From the NCBI RefSeq assembly GCF_004217545.1, contig NZ_SHKY01000001.1, forward strand, positions 3,472,001-3,536,000: a stretch of DNA of 64,000 nucleotides, given 5' to 3'. This DNA is from Krasilnikovia cinnamomea. GTDB lineage: Bacteria; Actinomycetota; Actinomycetes; Mycobacteriales; Micromonosporaceae. The notes under the pieces were generated by a model, which was given only the letters and a program-made list of their open reading frames with translations, made no database searches and was not told where the DNA came from. The position numbers were made by a program, and so were the translations under genes. Positions within the stretch are counted from its first letter, which is position 1. Every line of letters begins with the position of its first letter. Below are positions 1 to 11,208 of this stretch, in pieces.

Positions 1-62
1 CCCGACCGTCGTCCATCGAGATCCATCAGTGGGCCTCGGCTCAGAAGCTCGGCATTCGGTAA
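1..62 (+). CDS. C-terminal end of an upstream CDS (partial)
   Basis: One frame is open from the window edge to a TAA at 60-62 and has the strong G/C third-position bias of local genes; the other forward frames do not. The visible peptide ends in QWASAQKLGIR. It lies directly before two Dpp/Opp-type permeases and an ATPase on the same strand, so a solute-binding protein of the same peptide transporter is the natural guess. Too little is visible to prove this. Confidence 0.4.
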   Translation, partial: RPSSIEIHQWASAQKLGIR

Positions 63-202
63 GGCGATCCCTAGTGGTCCCGCGCCACCGCAACGAATCT
101 CGTTGCACTGACAACGTCCTCAGTCGATCTCGGCGGCCCTCGATGCCCTCTGCTAACGTCCGGCCCAGATGATCGATAACCCAACCTGGAGGCAACACCG
201 CA

Positions 203-1201
203 ATGGGCAAGTTCCTCCTGCGTAGGGTGGGATACCTCGTGCTTCTCGCGATGGTCGCGACTGTCGTCGCGTACCTCCTCGCCGCAACACAGCTACACCC
301 GCGTAGCAGGTACGAGGGACGCAACCCACCCCCTGCAGCGGCGGTCGTCGACCAGCGGCTCAACGACCTCAACATGAACGACAAGACACCGCTCGTCGAG
401 CGATTCACTACCTGGGCCAACGGCGTCGCCCACGGCGATCTCGGAAAGACCGTCGACGGCGAGTCGGTCAACACGGAGATGGGCCGGCGGATGTGGGTCA
501 GTCTGCGGCTCATGCTGATCGGCTCGATACTCGGCACCGTCCTCGGCGTGGCGGCGGGTGCGTACGGGGCAGTCAAGCAGCATCGATGGTCCGATCAGAC
601 GTTGACCATCATCTCCTTCGTGCTGCTGTCGATCCCCACGGTGGTGCTCGCCGTCCTGGTGAAGAACGCCGGCATCTGGTTCAACCAGGTCTCGGGGAAC
701 GAGTCGACACCCATCCTGTTCACCACCGGCGAGATGACCCCCGGTTTGGACACCTGGTCCTGGGCCGGTCTCAGCGATCGCATCGGGCACCTTGTCCTGC
801 CCACCATCGTGCTCGCGATCGGGGTCAACGGGTTCGCCTTCTACAGCCGGTACCAACGTAACTCGATGCTCGACGTGCTGGGCAGCGACTTCCTGCGTAC
901 CGCTCAGGCGAAGGGTCTGCGTCGCTGGTCGGCGTTGACCAGGCACGGGCTGCGCACCGCCCTCATCCCGATGGCGACCTTCTTCTCGTACCAGTTCGCG
1001 CTGCTCTTCGTCGGGGCCACCTTCACCGAGAAGATCTTCGGCTGGCACGGGATGGGGGAGTATTTCGTCGATTCCATCACCAAGAACGACATCAACTCGA
1101 CGGCCGGCGTGACACTCTTCGTCGCCGCGCTGGTCCTGATCGCCGGCCTGCTCTCCGACGTGGTCTATGCGGCGCTGGACCCGCGGGTCCGGACGAGTTG
1201 A
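203..1201 (+). CDS. Peptide/nickel-type ABC transporter permease (DppB/OppB family)
   Basis: This is an integral membrane permease of 332 residues, the usual length for the DppB/OppB family, which forms half of the channel of a peptide-type importer. An N-terminal membrane segment (about residues 9-28) is followed by a hydrophilic outside loop and a BPD_transp_1 core from about residue 95. The cytoplasmic EAA loop that contacts the ATPase is recognisable as DFLRTAQAKGLRRWS near residue 230. The start is the ATG after GGAGG at 189-193. It is the first gene of a three-gene operon with the DppC-like permease and the double ATPase. The substrate cannot be read from sequence. Confidence 0.93.
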   Translation: MGKFLLRRVGYLVLLAMVATVVAYLLAATQLHPRSRYEGRNPPPAAAVVDQRLNDLNMNDKTPLVERFTTWANGVAHGDLGKTVDGESVNTEMGRRMWVSLRLMLIGSILGTVLGVAAGAYGAVKQHRWSDQTLTIISFVLLSIPTVVLAVLVKNAGIWFNQVSGNESTPILFTTGEMTPGLDTWSWAGLSDRIGHLVLPTIVLAIGVNGFAFYSRYQRNSMLDVLGSDFLRTAQAKGLRRWSALTRHGLRTALIPMATFFSYQFALLFVGATFTEKIFGWHGMGEYFVDSITKNDINSTAGVTLFVAALVLIAGLLSDVVYAALDPRVRTS

Positions 1202-1211
1202 GGAGGCCGAG

Positions 1212-2143
1212 ATGACTGTCCACACCGACTCCGTCGCCGCCGGATCGGTCAGCACCGATCCTGCGGATGGCGGTCCGCAGCCGAGCCGCCCCGTCTCCCG
1301 TAACCGCCTGGTACTCCGGCGCTTCCTGCGCCCACGGCTAGCTGTCTTCGGCCTGGTGCTCGTCGTGCTACTGATCGCCCTCGCCTACCTCGGACCGGTG
1401 TTCTACTCCTGGAAGTACGACCAGCTGGACTTCGAGGCCTTCCAGTCACCGCCGAGTCCTGCGCACTGGTTCGGCACTTACCAGACCGGCGGCGACGTCT
1501 ACGCCCGCACACTGCGTGGCCTGCAGAAGTCACTGGTCATCGGTCTCCTCGGGGCACTGCTCTCGACAGCCCTGGCCGCCGTGGCCGGCGCCTTCGCCGG
1601 CTACTTCCGAGGCGCCACGGATGTGGTGGTTCGGCTGGTCACCGACCTGATGCTGGTTCTGCCCGGGTTCCTGATCATCGCGATCTTCTCGACCGCTCTG
1701 CGGGACGGCAGCTGGCTGATGTTCATCGTGCTGCTGGCCGGCTTCCAGTGGATGATCACCGCTCGGGTGGTTCGCGGGATGACGCAGTCGCTGCGAGAGC
1801 GCGAGTTCGTCCAGGCCGCCCGCTTCATGGGGGTACCCGGCTGGAAGATCATCCTGCGGCACATCCTGCCGAACATGGCGTCGTTCCTGATCATCGACGC
1901 GACCGTCGGCGTCAGCAGCATCATTCTGGCCGAGGTCGGGCTGTCCTTCTTCGGCTTCGGCGTGCAGCCGCCGGACGTCTCTCTCGGCACCCTCATCGCC
2001 GACGGCGCCGGCGCGGCGCTGACCAACTGGTGGCAGTTCTACTTCGTCGCGGGAGTCCTCGTACTGCTCGTACTTGCCGTCAACCTGGTGGGCGACGGCC
2101 TGCGTGACGCGTTGGACCCGAACTCCGAGATCGAAGGTGCGAA

Positions 2144-2147
<4 letters not shown>
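1212..2147 (+). CDS. Peptide/nickel-type ABC transporter permease (DppC/OppC family)
   Basis: This is the second channel-forming permease, 311 residues, with the OppC_N segment before the transport core. The first membrane helix lies at about residues 50-70 and the EAA loop reads [16 protein letters not shown] chose the ATG at 1212 because a strong GAGGAGG lies just before it (about 1200-1206). An earlier in-frame ATG at 1167 would overlap the upstream permease by 35 bases and has no such site. The stop overlaps the GTG of the ATPase gene by four bases, so the two are translationally coupled. Confidence 0.93.
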
Positions 2148-4285
<2,138 letters not shown>

Positions 4286-4385
4286 CGGTCTGTGTGGCCC
4301 GTCCACGCGACCGGTGCAAGAAGAATGTCGCGTCCGTGAGACGCCAAGGTGTGGAGGAACTGGTGAGGACACTCTGGAGCGCTAA

Positions 4386-5278
4386 GACCGCATCTCGTTT
4401 GGGGTTGTTGTCGGGCAAGGTCATTCGTTGTTCGGGCATGGACGACGTGGAGAAGTACTGTCCGGAGTCGTTGTGGGTGCTCGCGCAGCCGCTGCTGCCC
4501 GCGCACCCGAAACGTCACCAGGGCGGTGGACGACGCCGTATCGATGACCGGACCTGCCTGGCAGCGATCTTGTACGTGCTGCAGAGCGGCTGCGCATGGG
4601 AGGCGCTACCGGCCTCGTTCGGCGTCTCGACGCCGACGGCCCACCGCCGGTTCACCGAGTGGACCGCTCACGGGGTCATGAACGCCTTGCATCGGGCCAT
4701 GCTCGACGTGCTCGGCGCAGCCGGACAGATCGACTGGTCGCGGGCCAGCGTGGACGCCATGCACGTGCGCGCGGTCAAAGGGGGGACCTGACCGGGCCCA
4801 GCCCGGTCGATCGCGGTAAGCCCGGCTCCAAGGTCCACGCGGTCGCGGACCGGAACGGGCTTGCCCTGTATGCGGATGTCTCTGCCGCCAACGTCAACGA
4901 TCATCTGCTGCTCGCGGACGTGGTCGATGGCGTCAGCCCCGTTCGCCAGCCGGTCGGTCGGCCCCGTCACCGGCCGGTCAAGATGCACGGCGACAAGGGC
5001 TACGACTACCCGGCCTGCCGCGAGGTGCTGCGTGAGCGCAACATCATCGCCCGGATCGCCCGCCGAGGCATCGAATCATCGTCCCGGCTCGGCCGGTACC
5101 GCTACGTCATCGAACGCTGCCTGGAGTGGGTCAGCCGGTTCCGGCGCCTGGTCCGCCGTTACGAACGCAAGGCTTTCCACTTCCTCGGATTCCTGCGCCT
5201 GGCCTGCGCTGTCATCTGCTACCGCCGCGCCGTACGCCTCAACCTGCTGACCAGCAACAACCCCAATGAGATGCGGTC
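4386..5278 (+). mobile_element. IS5-family (IS427-like) insertion sequence, 893 bp
   Basis: The ends are visible. The left end at 4386 begins GACCGCATCTC and the right end at 5278 carries its reverse complement. After a one-base indel a further ten bases match, giving imperfect terminal inverted repeats of about 25 bp. The element is flanked by TAA on both sides (4383-4385 and 5279-5281), a 3-bp TNA-type target duplication typical of this IS group. The intact ends and duplication suggest a fairly recent insertion. Confidence 0.85.
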
Positions 5279-5516
5279 TAAGCCGCCGTGTCACGCTCGG
5301 CCGTGCGCAGTCGCAGCCCTGGACGGCGCCCGCGTCCGAGTAGAAGTGTGCTGTCGAAGTGGCCAAATCACTTACTTGGAGCGGAGGCCGGTTCGCTGGC
5401 TGCGGCATCGGGGGGGCGTCGCAGTGCCGGATATGCCGGGAAAGCATAGTTCAGCCGCTTGGCGATTTCGTCTGCGAGCACGGTGCCCCATGTCGCGCCG
5501 CCCCGGTCGGCCATGA
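4438..5516 (+). CDS. IS5/IS427-type transposase made by -1 frameshifting
   Basis: Two overlapping frames encode the transposase. The first runs from ATG 4438 to TGA 4789-4791 and holds the N-terminal DUF4096-like domain plus the first catalytic Asp (SVDAMHVRA). At A3G6 (4777-4785), a -1 slip joins the second frame, reading GGDLTGPSPVDRGKPGS. That frame supplies the second Asp (HGDKGYD) and the Glu (YVIERCLEW), so the DDE triad is complete. The second frame has no stop inside the IS: it crosses the right end and terminates at 5516 in flanking DNA, adding about 79 foreign residues. Its 3' end overlaps the converging DUF2785 gene. Confidence 0.85.
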
Positions 5517-6144
5517 CGTACGTCGCGCGGAGCACGGCGAGTGTGTTGGCGACGGGCACGGGCAGCGGGCCGGGACCGCGGCTGGCGAACAACTCGTCCA
5601 CCGTAGCCAGCCAGGCCGTGGCGTCGTCCGGCGCCAGGTCTTCCCGGCTCAGAATGCGGCCTATTGCGCGGGCCACCCGATCCTCCTCCATCTGGGCGTA
5701 CCGGTAGCTAGTCTGCGCGGTGACCCGGGCCCCGACGACAGCGAGCAGCGCACCGGTCTCCGGAGCGGTCAGCCGGGGTGAGGTGCCGATTGCCCGCACG
5801 AGGTCTGCGCCGTGGGCGATCGCGTGGAGCCAGCCGAGCCGATCATCCCAGCCGCGCAGATCCTTCTCCCCCAGCCACCACGACGTGAAGGCGTCGCGCC
5901 ACCGGCGGACGATGTCCGGCTCGACGAGATTCCGCTCTACGACCGTCGCCAGCACCAGCGGAGCGAAGGTACGGGCCTGCACGTCCGGATGCTCGAATCG
6001 TTCGACCAGAGCGCCGCCGATTTCAATCAGCTGGCTGTCCCACTCACCGTGCCGTAGGCCGTTGATCAGTTCTGTGCACCCCCGGTCGTCGCGGACGACC
6101 GGATCCGGTGAACCGAGCATCTCCAGAAGCGGCGCGAAGTCCAT
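5368..6144 (-). CDS. DUF2785 domain-containing protein
   Basis: This 258-residue, mostly alpha-helical soluble protein matches the DUF2785 pattern: an N-terminal RDD segment after a short helix (VVRDDRGCTELINGL), the central ARTFAPLVLATVVERN block, and W-rich helices with the RGWDDRLGWLHAIAHGADL motif. The molecular function of the family is unknown. It lies 39 bases downstream of the disrupted TrmB/LuxR-type regulator on the same strand and may have been cotranscribed with it before the IS630 insertion. Its 3' end is overrun by the transposase read-through frame from the left. Confidence 0.75.
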   Translation of the reverse strand: MDFAPLLEMLGSPDPVVRDDRGCTELINGLRHGEWDSQLIEIGGALVERFEHPDVQARTFAPLVLATVVERNLVEPDIVRRWRDAFTSWWLGEKDLRGWDDRLGWLHAIAHGADLVRAIGTSPRLTAPETGALLAVVGARVTAQTSYRYAQMEEDRVARAIGRILSREDLAPDDATAWLATVDELFASRGPGPLPVPVANTLAVLRATYVMADRGGATWGTVLADEIAKRLNYAFPAYPALRRPPDAAASEPASAPSK

Positions 6145-6183
6145 CCGCCGAGCGTAGTTCCTCGTTCCGCAAGAGGCCTGGTG

Positions 6184-7031
6184 TCACAGCCATCCGCGTT
6201 GTGCCGCCTTCAGTCCGGCTTCGAAGCGACTTCGGGCGTGCAGGCGCTCCATCAGATCGGCCATCATGCGGCGGGCGGTGCGGTGTGAGAAGCCCAGCCG
6301 TGTTGCTGCCGCTTCATCGGTGAGTCCCTCGGCGAGGAGTTTCAGCAAGGCTCGCTCCTGACCGTTCAGGCCCTGCCGGTCGGGATCCGATGCGGCTCCG
6401 AGTGGCGTAGCAATCGCCCATACATGCTCGAGAAGGGCAACCATCGACGCGACGATGCCAGAGCCGGTGACGTGGAGCGCCCCTTTGCGAGTGTCTGCCG
6501 GGTCCAGTGGGATAAGCGCCGCACGCCGATCGACTAGGACCATCCGCGGCGGCAGGATCGCCGAGGTGCGAAACTCCGCGCCGCCGTCGGTGAGGAACCG
6601 GGCGTGTGCCAGGGTGGCCGCGTCGTTGCGGATAATGTCTAGCCCGATGGTTCGAATTCGCACGCGCCGCTCCAATAGCTGGGTGTCCTTGCGACAGGCG
6701 CGTTCGAGTGCGGCCGGCGATTGAGCGCCACCGGGCATGAACGTCAACACCTCAAACTGGACCTCTCGGGCCATGTGCTCCAGTCGGTCATTCACGGCAT
6801 CCATACCGAGCAGTTCGGCGGCGACGGAGCTGTTTGCCCGAGCCTGGCCGAACTCGTCGATCAGGTTCGCGATCGCCACCTGGCTGGCGGCGACCTCCTG
6901 TTGGCGCCGAGCCAGTTCAGCCTGTTGACGGGCGAGCGCGGCCCGGAGTCCAACGTCGGGGTCGATGACGTGCAGAGTGCCGGGTGCGTCGGCCGATTCG
7001 CGCATCAGAGCGAGATTGAAGAGACAGTCTA
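6184..7031 (-). pseudogene. 3' part of a TrmB/LuxR-type regulator gene split by an IS630 element
   Basis: This fragment encodes the C-terminal two thirds of a helix-turn-helix regulator: a helical linker rich in Q/E/R (about 45 residues), a PLD-like sensor domain, and a C-terminal LuxR-type HTH (LNGQERALLKLLAEGLTDEAAATRLGFS) ending in RLHARSRFEAGLKAAQRGWL. An internal ATG at 7005 could still start a shortened protein, but the N-terminal DNA-binding part is missing. The missing part lies at 8215-8346. Removing the IS and one TA copy joins the halves in frame through a TTA (Leu) codon. Confidence 0.85.
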
Positions 7032-8214
7032 GACACCTTTCGCGATCAGGGTCTGGCCGGGGACGGTGGGGATTGACCCGTTCCGGTGAGGTAGCCGTCG
7101 ATCAGACCGGTGCGGTATTGCATGCGTTTGAGGCGGTTCTTGACCGCGGCGGCGAGTTCGGTGGCGGTCCGTGCGGCGAGGTTAGCGAGGCTGCCTTTCA
7201 TGGTCGACCAGACCTTCTCGACCGGGTTCAGCTCGGGCGCGTAGGCGGGTAGCTGGTAGACACGCAGCCACGCTCTGGCGGCGATCGCCGCTCGGATCGC
7301 CGGGGTCTTGTGCACCGACAGGCCGTCCCAGACCAGCACGATCGGCGCCTGGAGCTGCTGGTGGGCGGTGTCCAGCAGCCGGATCAGGTCCGGCTCCCGG
7401 AACCCCTTGGGCTCGTCTTTACGCCCGCGGTAGAGCAGGGTGCGGTAGATCAGCCGGCTGTGGTCGCCGGGCCGGTAGCAGCACAGCCCGGCCACCGAGA
7501 CCCGCACGGTGCCTTTCGCGGTCACCTTCACGACCGGAGTTTCACCTTTGGGCGCCCAGGTGGTGGCCTTGTGCGCCTTCAGCGTCTGGCCGCACTCGTC
7601 GGCGAAACAGATCCAGGCGGCCCGCCGGGCGGCGACTCTTCTACCGCCGGCCACTGATACCGCCGCCAGTGCGCGATCGCCGGCTCATCGCGCTCGATCG
7701 CGCGGTGGATCGGTAGCTGCGGGCTGTAGCCGAGCCGGCGCATCGCTTCCCACGCCGTGGTGATCCCGACCCGGACGTGGAACATCGTCGCGATCAACGC
7801 CACGATCCGGGCCAACGTCCAGCGCTGGTCCTCCCGGTAGCCGGCCGCGGCCGGGCCCAGCTCGAGACGCGTTTTGAGCCGGGCCAACTGGGCGTCGGAC
7901 AGCTTCGGGTCCGGACCGGCCGGACCCCGTGAGGCAAGGGCTTCGACCCCGCCGGCGGCCCAGGCCCGCCGCCACTGGTACGCCGATTTCGTCGACACCT
8001 CCAGCAGCCCGGCGACCTCGACCGCCGACCTACCCTGCGCGAACAGCACAGCCGCCCGCCGCCGCACCTGCTCGCGCCGCACTCGTTCCGCCTGGTCAAC
8101 GCCGCCGCCATCGCCGTATCGCATGCCACCAGCAGACCCGAGGACCGGCCACCGGGACGATCACCCACAAGCGTCACAGTGGATCAGACACAGACCCCCA
8201 ACCCGAAAGGTCTC
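7032..8214 (-). mobile_element. IS630-family insertion sequence, 1183 bp, TA duplication
   Basis: The left end reads GACACCTTTCGCGATCAG inward and the right end, on the other strand, GAGACCTTTCGGGTTGGG. These are imperfect inverted repeats of about 24 bp, both continuing into GGTCTG. The element is bordered by TA at 7030-7031 and 8215-8216, the hallmark target duplication of IS630/mariner elements. It lies within the coding region of a regulator gene, in the same orientation. Confidence 0.88.
7046..8124 (-). CDS. IS630-family transposase in two frames
   Basis: The 5' frame (start at 8124, running to 7579) encodes the N-terminal HTH domains (SAVEVAGLLEVSTKSAYQW and a winged helix, LARIVALIATMFHVRVG). 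The 3' frame (about 7654 to 7046) encodes the DDE catalytic core: Asp in CFADECGQ, Asp in LVWDGLSVHK and Glu in APELNPVEKVWS. Joining them needs a -1 frame change near 7640-7660, where the first frame reads WPAVE and the second GGRRVAARRAAWICF. Programmed frameshifting is common in this family, so the transposase may be active. A frameshift mutation is the alternative. Confidence 0.82.
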
Positions 8215-8346
8215 TAAGGCCTCGCGCACCTCCTGCTCCTCGAGTCCGAGGTGGGCGACGAGGTCGGCTACTCCCCAGTCGGCGTGCTGCAGGATCTGGC
8301 GATACACCGCCTCGGCTGTTGGTGTCAAGCCCAATATGGACAGCAC
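8215..8346 (-). pseudogene. 5' part of the TrmB/LuxR-type regulator gene split by IS630
   Basis: From a GTG at 8346 (an upstream in-frame ATG lies at 8412) the fragment encodes a TrmB-like winged-helix: ILGLTPTAEAVYRQILQHAD, then GVADLVAHLGLEEQEVREAL. The frame then enters the IS at 8214. In the uninterrupted gene the sequence would continue EAL-DCLFNLALMRESADAPG into the fragment at 6184-7031. The GTG is preceded by a purine-rich GGGGGA, though very close. The regulator is inactivated unless the IS excises. Confidence 0.8.
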
Positions 8347-8881
8347 TCGTCCCCCGTGCAAACGCGCAATGCGATCTTGCCAGATGCTTGCACAGCATCG
8401 ATGGAGTTGCAACGACCGATCAATCTCGCACCACAGGTCATGGCCTGCCGTCGGCTAGCCCGATGGCGCTTCGTTGGGCAAGTCGCCAGCCGAGTCCGGC
8501 GCGGCGCAAGCGGATGAGTGTCCGACTCGGCCGGTCAGGAGGTTCGCTGCGGGGGGTGGGGTCGAGTGGACGGTGGTCAGGCAGGGCAGTTCGCCGCCTC
8601 CAACGCCGTGGGGTTAGCGGGATTGGTCACCATGGCCCTTGATTCTGTGGATCGAACTCGCCCGACGAGGATGCGTGTGACTAGGGAACGAGCGCGCAAG
8701 CGACGTTCCCAAGAAGCCCCAACGGTCGGGTCGCTCTGGCCGGTTTGGTCCAAGGGTGGTTCGGGCCAGGGCTGTCCCCTTTCAACACGGCCGGCTGCGG
8801 CGATGATGTTCTCATCGGGGCTGGCGGGAATCGGCTGGCAGAGGTAACTGAAGTAGCAAGCGAAATGGGGATGATGATGGG

Positions 8882-9058
8882 GAAGATCAGCCCGTGGTCC
8901 TGCGACGCCTCCGCGGCCGCCAGGCGCTCCTTGGCCTGGCGGGTGCGGTGGTGGTACAGCACGTCGAGCAGTTCCGGCGTCAGGCACATCACGCGGCGCG
9001 GCCGGGCCGTCTTGAGCTCGCTGACGACCAGGATGGACCGGCCGGTGCCGTAGTCACG
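8882..9058 (-). pseudogene. Remnant of a phage-type tyrosine integrase
   Basis: About 60 residues on the minus strand resemble the core of actinobacterial phage integrases: the ELKTARPRRVMCLTPELLDVL block, then the RQAKERLAAAE helix and DHGLIF. In intact integrases this region precedes the catalytic Arg/His/Tyr part. Neither the N-terminal arm-binding domain nor the C-terminal catalytic Tyr motif is visible on either side, so this is a fossil. It suggests that the patch once hosted an integrative element. Confidence 0.55.
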
Positions 9059-9272
9059 GATCCGCTTGACGCTGTGCGACACCGCCAGCGTTCCGGCGGG
9101 GCCGGCGACCAACAAGGGCTTGGGGGACCGGGACAGTTGCACCGCCACGGTCACCTGGGAGGGCGGTGCCGTCGAACGGTCACCGTGGGTGCGGTGTTCA
9201 CGCCAGACGACATCGGCGACGCTGACGCGAGCCCCCAGCGCCCCGCCCGCCACCACAAAGTTGACCTTGGGT

Positions 9273-9297
9273 CCTTGACTTTGACGTTGCGTCAAGG
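9273..9297 (+). promoter_or_regulatory. Operator/promoter of the MerR-type regulator gene
   Basis: A perfect 7-bp inverted repeat, CCTTGAC and GTCAAGG, encloses 11 bases and ends 14 bases before the ATG at 9312. The left arm carries a TTGACT that can serve as -35 element. An operator lying in the promoter spacer is the classic MerR arrangement, so autoregulation is likely. Confidence 0.65.
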
Positions 9298-9311
9298 CGC
9301 ACCGTAGTCGC

Positions 9312-10223
9312 ATGGAGTTCGCACACGGCGCCGCCAGCCCAACCGACCCGCTGTTGTCCATCGGCGAGTTCGCGCGGCGCTCTCGGCTGTCACCACGGGC
9401 CCTTCGGCTGTACGACAATCAGGGGATCCTGGTTCCGGCCGAGGTGGATGACGACACCGGATACCGACGGTACCGGGAGACCCAGCTCGCAATGGCCCGG
9501 TTGGTGCTGCTACTGCGCCGGCTGGACATGCCGCTGGCCCGCGTCGCCGAGGTACTCGCCGCTTCCGGTGACCAGGCGGCGGATCTGGTAGGTAGGTACT
9601 GGGACGAGGTCGAACGGCGTGCGGCATCCCAGCGGGAACTGACTCGGTACATCCAGGCCCAGTTGTCCGGCGATCCGAGCGCGTCTGGCTTCGCCGAACC
9701 CCATCTGCGCCACGTCGCCGAGCAGACCTTCATCACGGAGAAGCGCCACGCCACCATCGGCGAGTTCGCCGCGGTGGCCGAGGACAGCGCGAACCGGTTG
9801 ATGACGACCGCGCGCCGCCATGCGGTCCCCGCCGGGAACGTCGTGTTCCTGTACCACGGCGAGGTGAGCGAGGACAGCGACGGTCCGGTGGAGTTCTGCC
9901 TCCCGGTGGATCCGTTGGCGGCGCTGCGGGCGGGTCTCACGGCCCGGGTCGAGCCGGCACACGACGAGTGGTATCTCCGGCTGACCAGGGCGCAGGCGGA
10001 ACACCCCCAGATCCTGACCGCCTACGACGCGGTCTTCCACCGGGCGGCCGAGCGCGGCGATCAATGGGCCGGTCCGCCGCGTGAGGTCTACCTCGGCTTC
10101 TTCCCGGACGCGGCACCGGACGAGGAGATCTGCGACGTCGCACTGCCCATCGCCGGACACATCAGCGACGCGTGCCGGCTCGACAACGACTTCAAGGAGA
10201 ACCCTGTTGCAGGGCAAGCGTGA
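9312..10223 (+). CDS. MerR-family transcriptional regulator with C-terminal effector domain
   Basis: This 303-residue regulator has an N-terminal MerR winged-helix (residues 14-80: IGEFARRSRLSPRALRLYDNQG, then GYRRYRE) and a dimerisation helix. A C-terminal GyrI/BmrR-like ligand-binding domain (about 130-290) includes VFLYHGEVS and REVYLGFFPD. Such proteins sense small amphipathic compounds and twist the spacer of their target promoter. The operator at 9273-9297 lies just upstream. The 3' end overlaps the start of the hydrolase gene by 17 bases, so the two are likely one regulated unit. Confidence 0.88.
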   Translation: MEFAHGAASPTDPLLSIGEFARRSRLSPRALRLYDNQGILVPAEVDDDTGYRRYRETQLAMARLVLLLRRLDMPLARVAEVLAASGDQAADLVGRYWDEVERRAASQRELTRYIQAQLSGDPSASGFAEPHLRHVAEQTFITEKRHATIGEFAAVAEDSANRLMTTARRHAVPAGNVVFLYHGEVSEDSDGPVEFCLPVDPLAALRAGLTARVEPAHDEWYLRLTRAQAEHPQILTAYDAVFHRAAERGDQWAGPPREVYLGFFPDAAPDEEICDVALPIAGHISDACRLDNDFKENPVAGQA

Positions 10224-11019
10224 GTACATCAACAGCGCCGACGGTACCGAGATCGGTCTGCTGACCGACGGCGCCGGTCCGCCGCTGTTGCTCGTGCACG
10301 GTGGAATGTGCCGCCTCGAGCGTTGGGCACCGTTGTGGCCGATCCTGACCGACCGATACACGGTGACGGCGATGGATCGGCGTGGCCGCGGCAGCAGCGG
10401 TGACGCCGGTTCCTACCGCATCGAGGCCGAGTACGACGACGTCCGCGCCGTCGCCGAGCATCTGCGCCGCCGCGCGGACCGGCCGGTCGACGTGTTCGGC
10501 CACAGCTACGGCGCGGTGTGTGCGCTCGGCGCCGCGGCACAGGGCACGCCCGTGCGTCGCATGGCGCTCTACGAGCCTCCCGGCCCGCAGACGGTACCGG
10601 CGCAGTGGCTGGAGCGCCTGCATGCCTTCGTCGCGGCGGGCGAGCTCGGCCGGGCGGTGGGTAGCTTTCTCATCGAGATCGTGGGGCTGCCGAGGGATCA
10701 GGTGATGGCGATGCGGGACACCCCCATGGCCTACGACCCACTCCCGATCATGGCGAACACGATGCCCCGCGAAGGAGATGCCCTCAGCACCGTCGACCTG
10801 GCGACACTCGCCGGTGCGGTAACCCAGCCGGTCCTGCTGCTTCTCGGCGAGACCAGCCCGGCGTGGGCGCTGACGATCACGCGTCTGCTGCACGAGAGGC
10901 TGCCGGATTCCAAGATTGCCGCACTCGACGGTCAGGGACACGAGGCCGTCGACCTCGCCCCCGGTGCGGTCGCGGACACGCTCGGCACCTTCTTCGATGA
11001 GCCGCGCGTCGGCCAGTGA
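10207..11019 (+). CDS. Alpha/beta hydrolase
   Basis: This 270-residue alpha/beta-hydrolase fold protein has oxyanion loop LLVHGGM, nucleophile elbow GHSYGA, and C-terminal His in DGQGHEAVDL; the acid is probably in the strand ending LLLGETS. I chose the TTG at 10207 because AAGGAG lies seven bases upstream (10194-10199) and the preceding frame is implausible. The start overlaps the MerR gene. Substrate unknown; co-regulation with a MerR/GyrI-type sensor suggests a role in handling a small lipophilic compound. Confidence 0.83.
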   Translation: MQGKREYINSADGTEIGLLTDGAGPPLLLVHGGMCRLERWAPLWPILTDRYTVTAMDRRGRGSSGDAGSYRIEAEYDDVRAVAEHLRRRADRPVDVFGHSYGAVCALGAAAQGTPVRRMALYEPPGPQTVPAQWLERLHAFVAAGELGRAVGSFLIEIVGLPRDQVMAMRDTPMAYDPLPIMANTMPREGDALSTVDLATLAGAVTQPVLLLLGETSPAWALTITRLLHERLPDSKIAALDGQGHEAVDLAPGAVADTLGTFFDEPRVGQ

Positions 11020-11149
11020 GGATATCGTTGGCCGGCACGTCGAGGACGAGGACCGCGACCAGGGGAACCGCGCCGAATCCGATGGCACTACCGGCCTCAC
11101 TTGCCGCGTACGCGGCCCACAGCCGCCGGAAGTCGGGGTCGAGCGCCAC
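11018..11149 (-). pseudogene. N-terminal remnant of an MFS transporter gene
   Basis: About 44 residues starting at a GTG (11149) read LDPDFRRLWAAYAASEAGSAI followed by VPLVAVLVLDVPANDIL. This is the typical first helix of actinobacterial MFS drug exporters. The similarity stops at about 11018, exactly where the hydrolase gene ends on the other strand, so the remaining 350 or so residues are missing. It looks like the stump of a gene truncated by a deletion. Confidence 0.55.
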
Positions 11150-11208
11150 CGCGACACGGTACTGGGCGCCCCTCCGGGGCGACGCCGTGGCCTGCGCGCG
11201 GGGCTTTG

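Larger units (their letters stand above)
8347..9311. other. Decayed intergenic stretch upstream of the MerR gene
   Basis: No intact gene with a convincing frame is seen here apart from a short integrase remnant (8882-9058, listed separately). Third-position GC bias is not sustained in any frame. Together with the two IS elements to the left, it looks like an eroded accessory insertion site. Confidence 0.5.
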
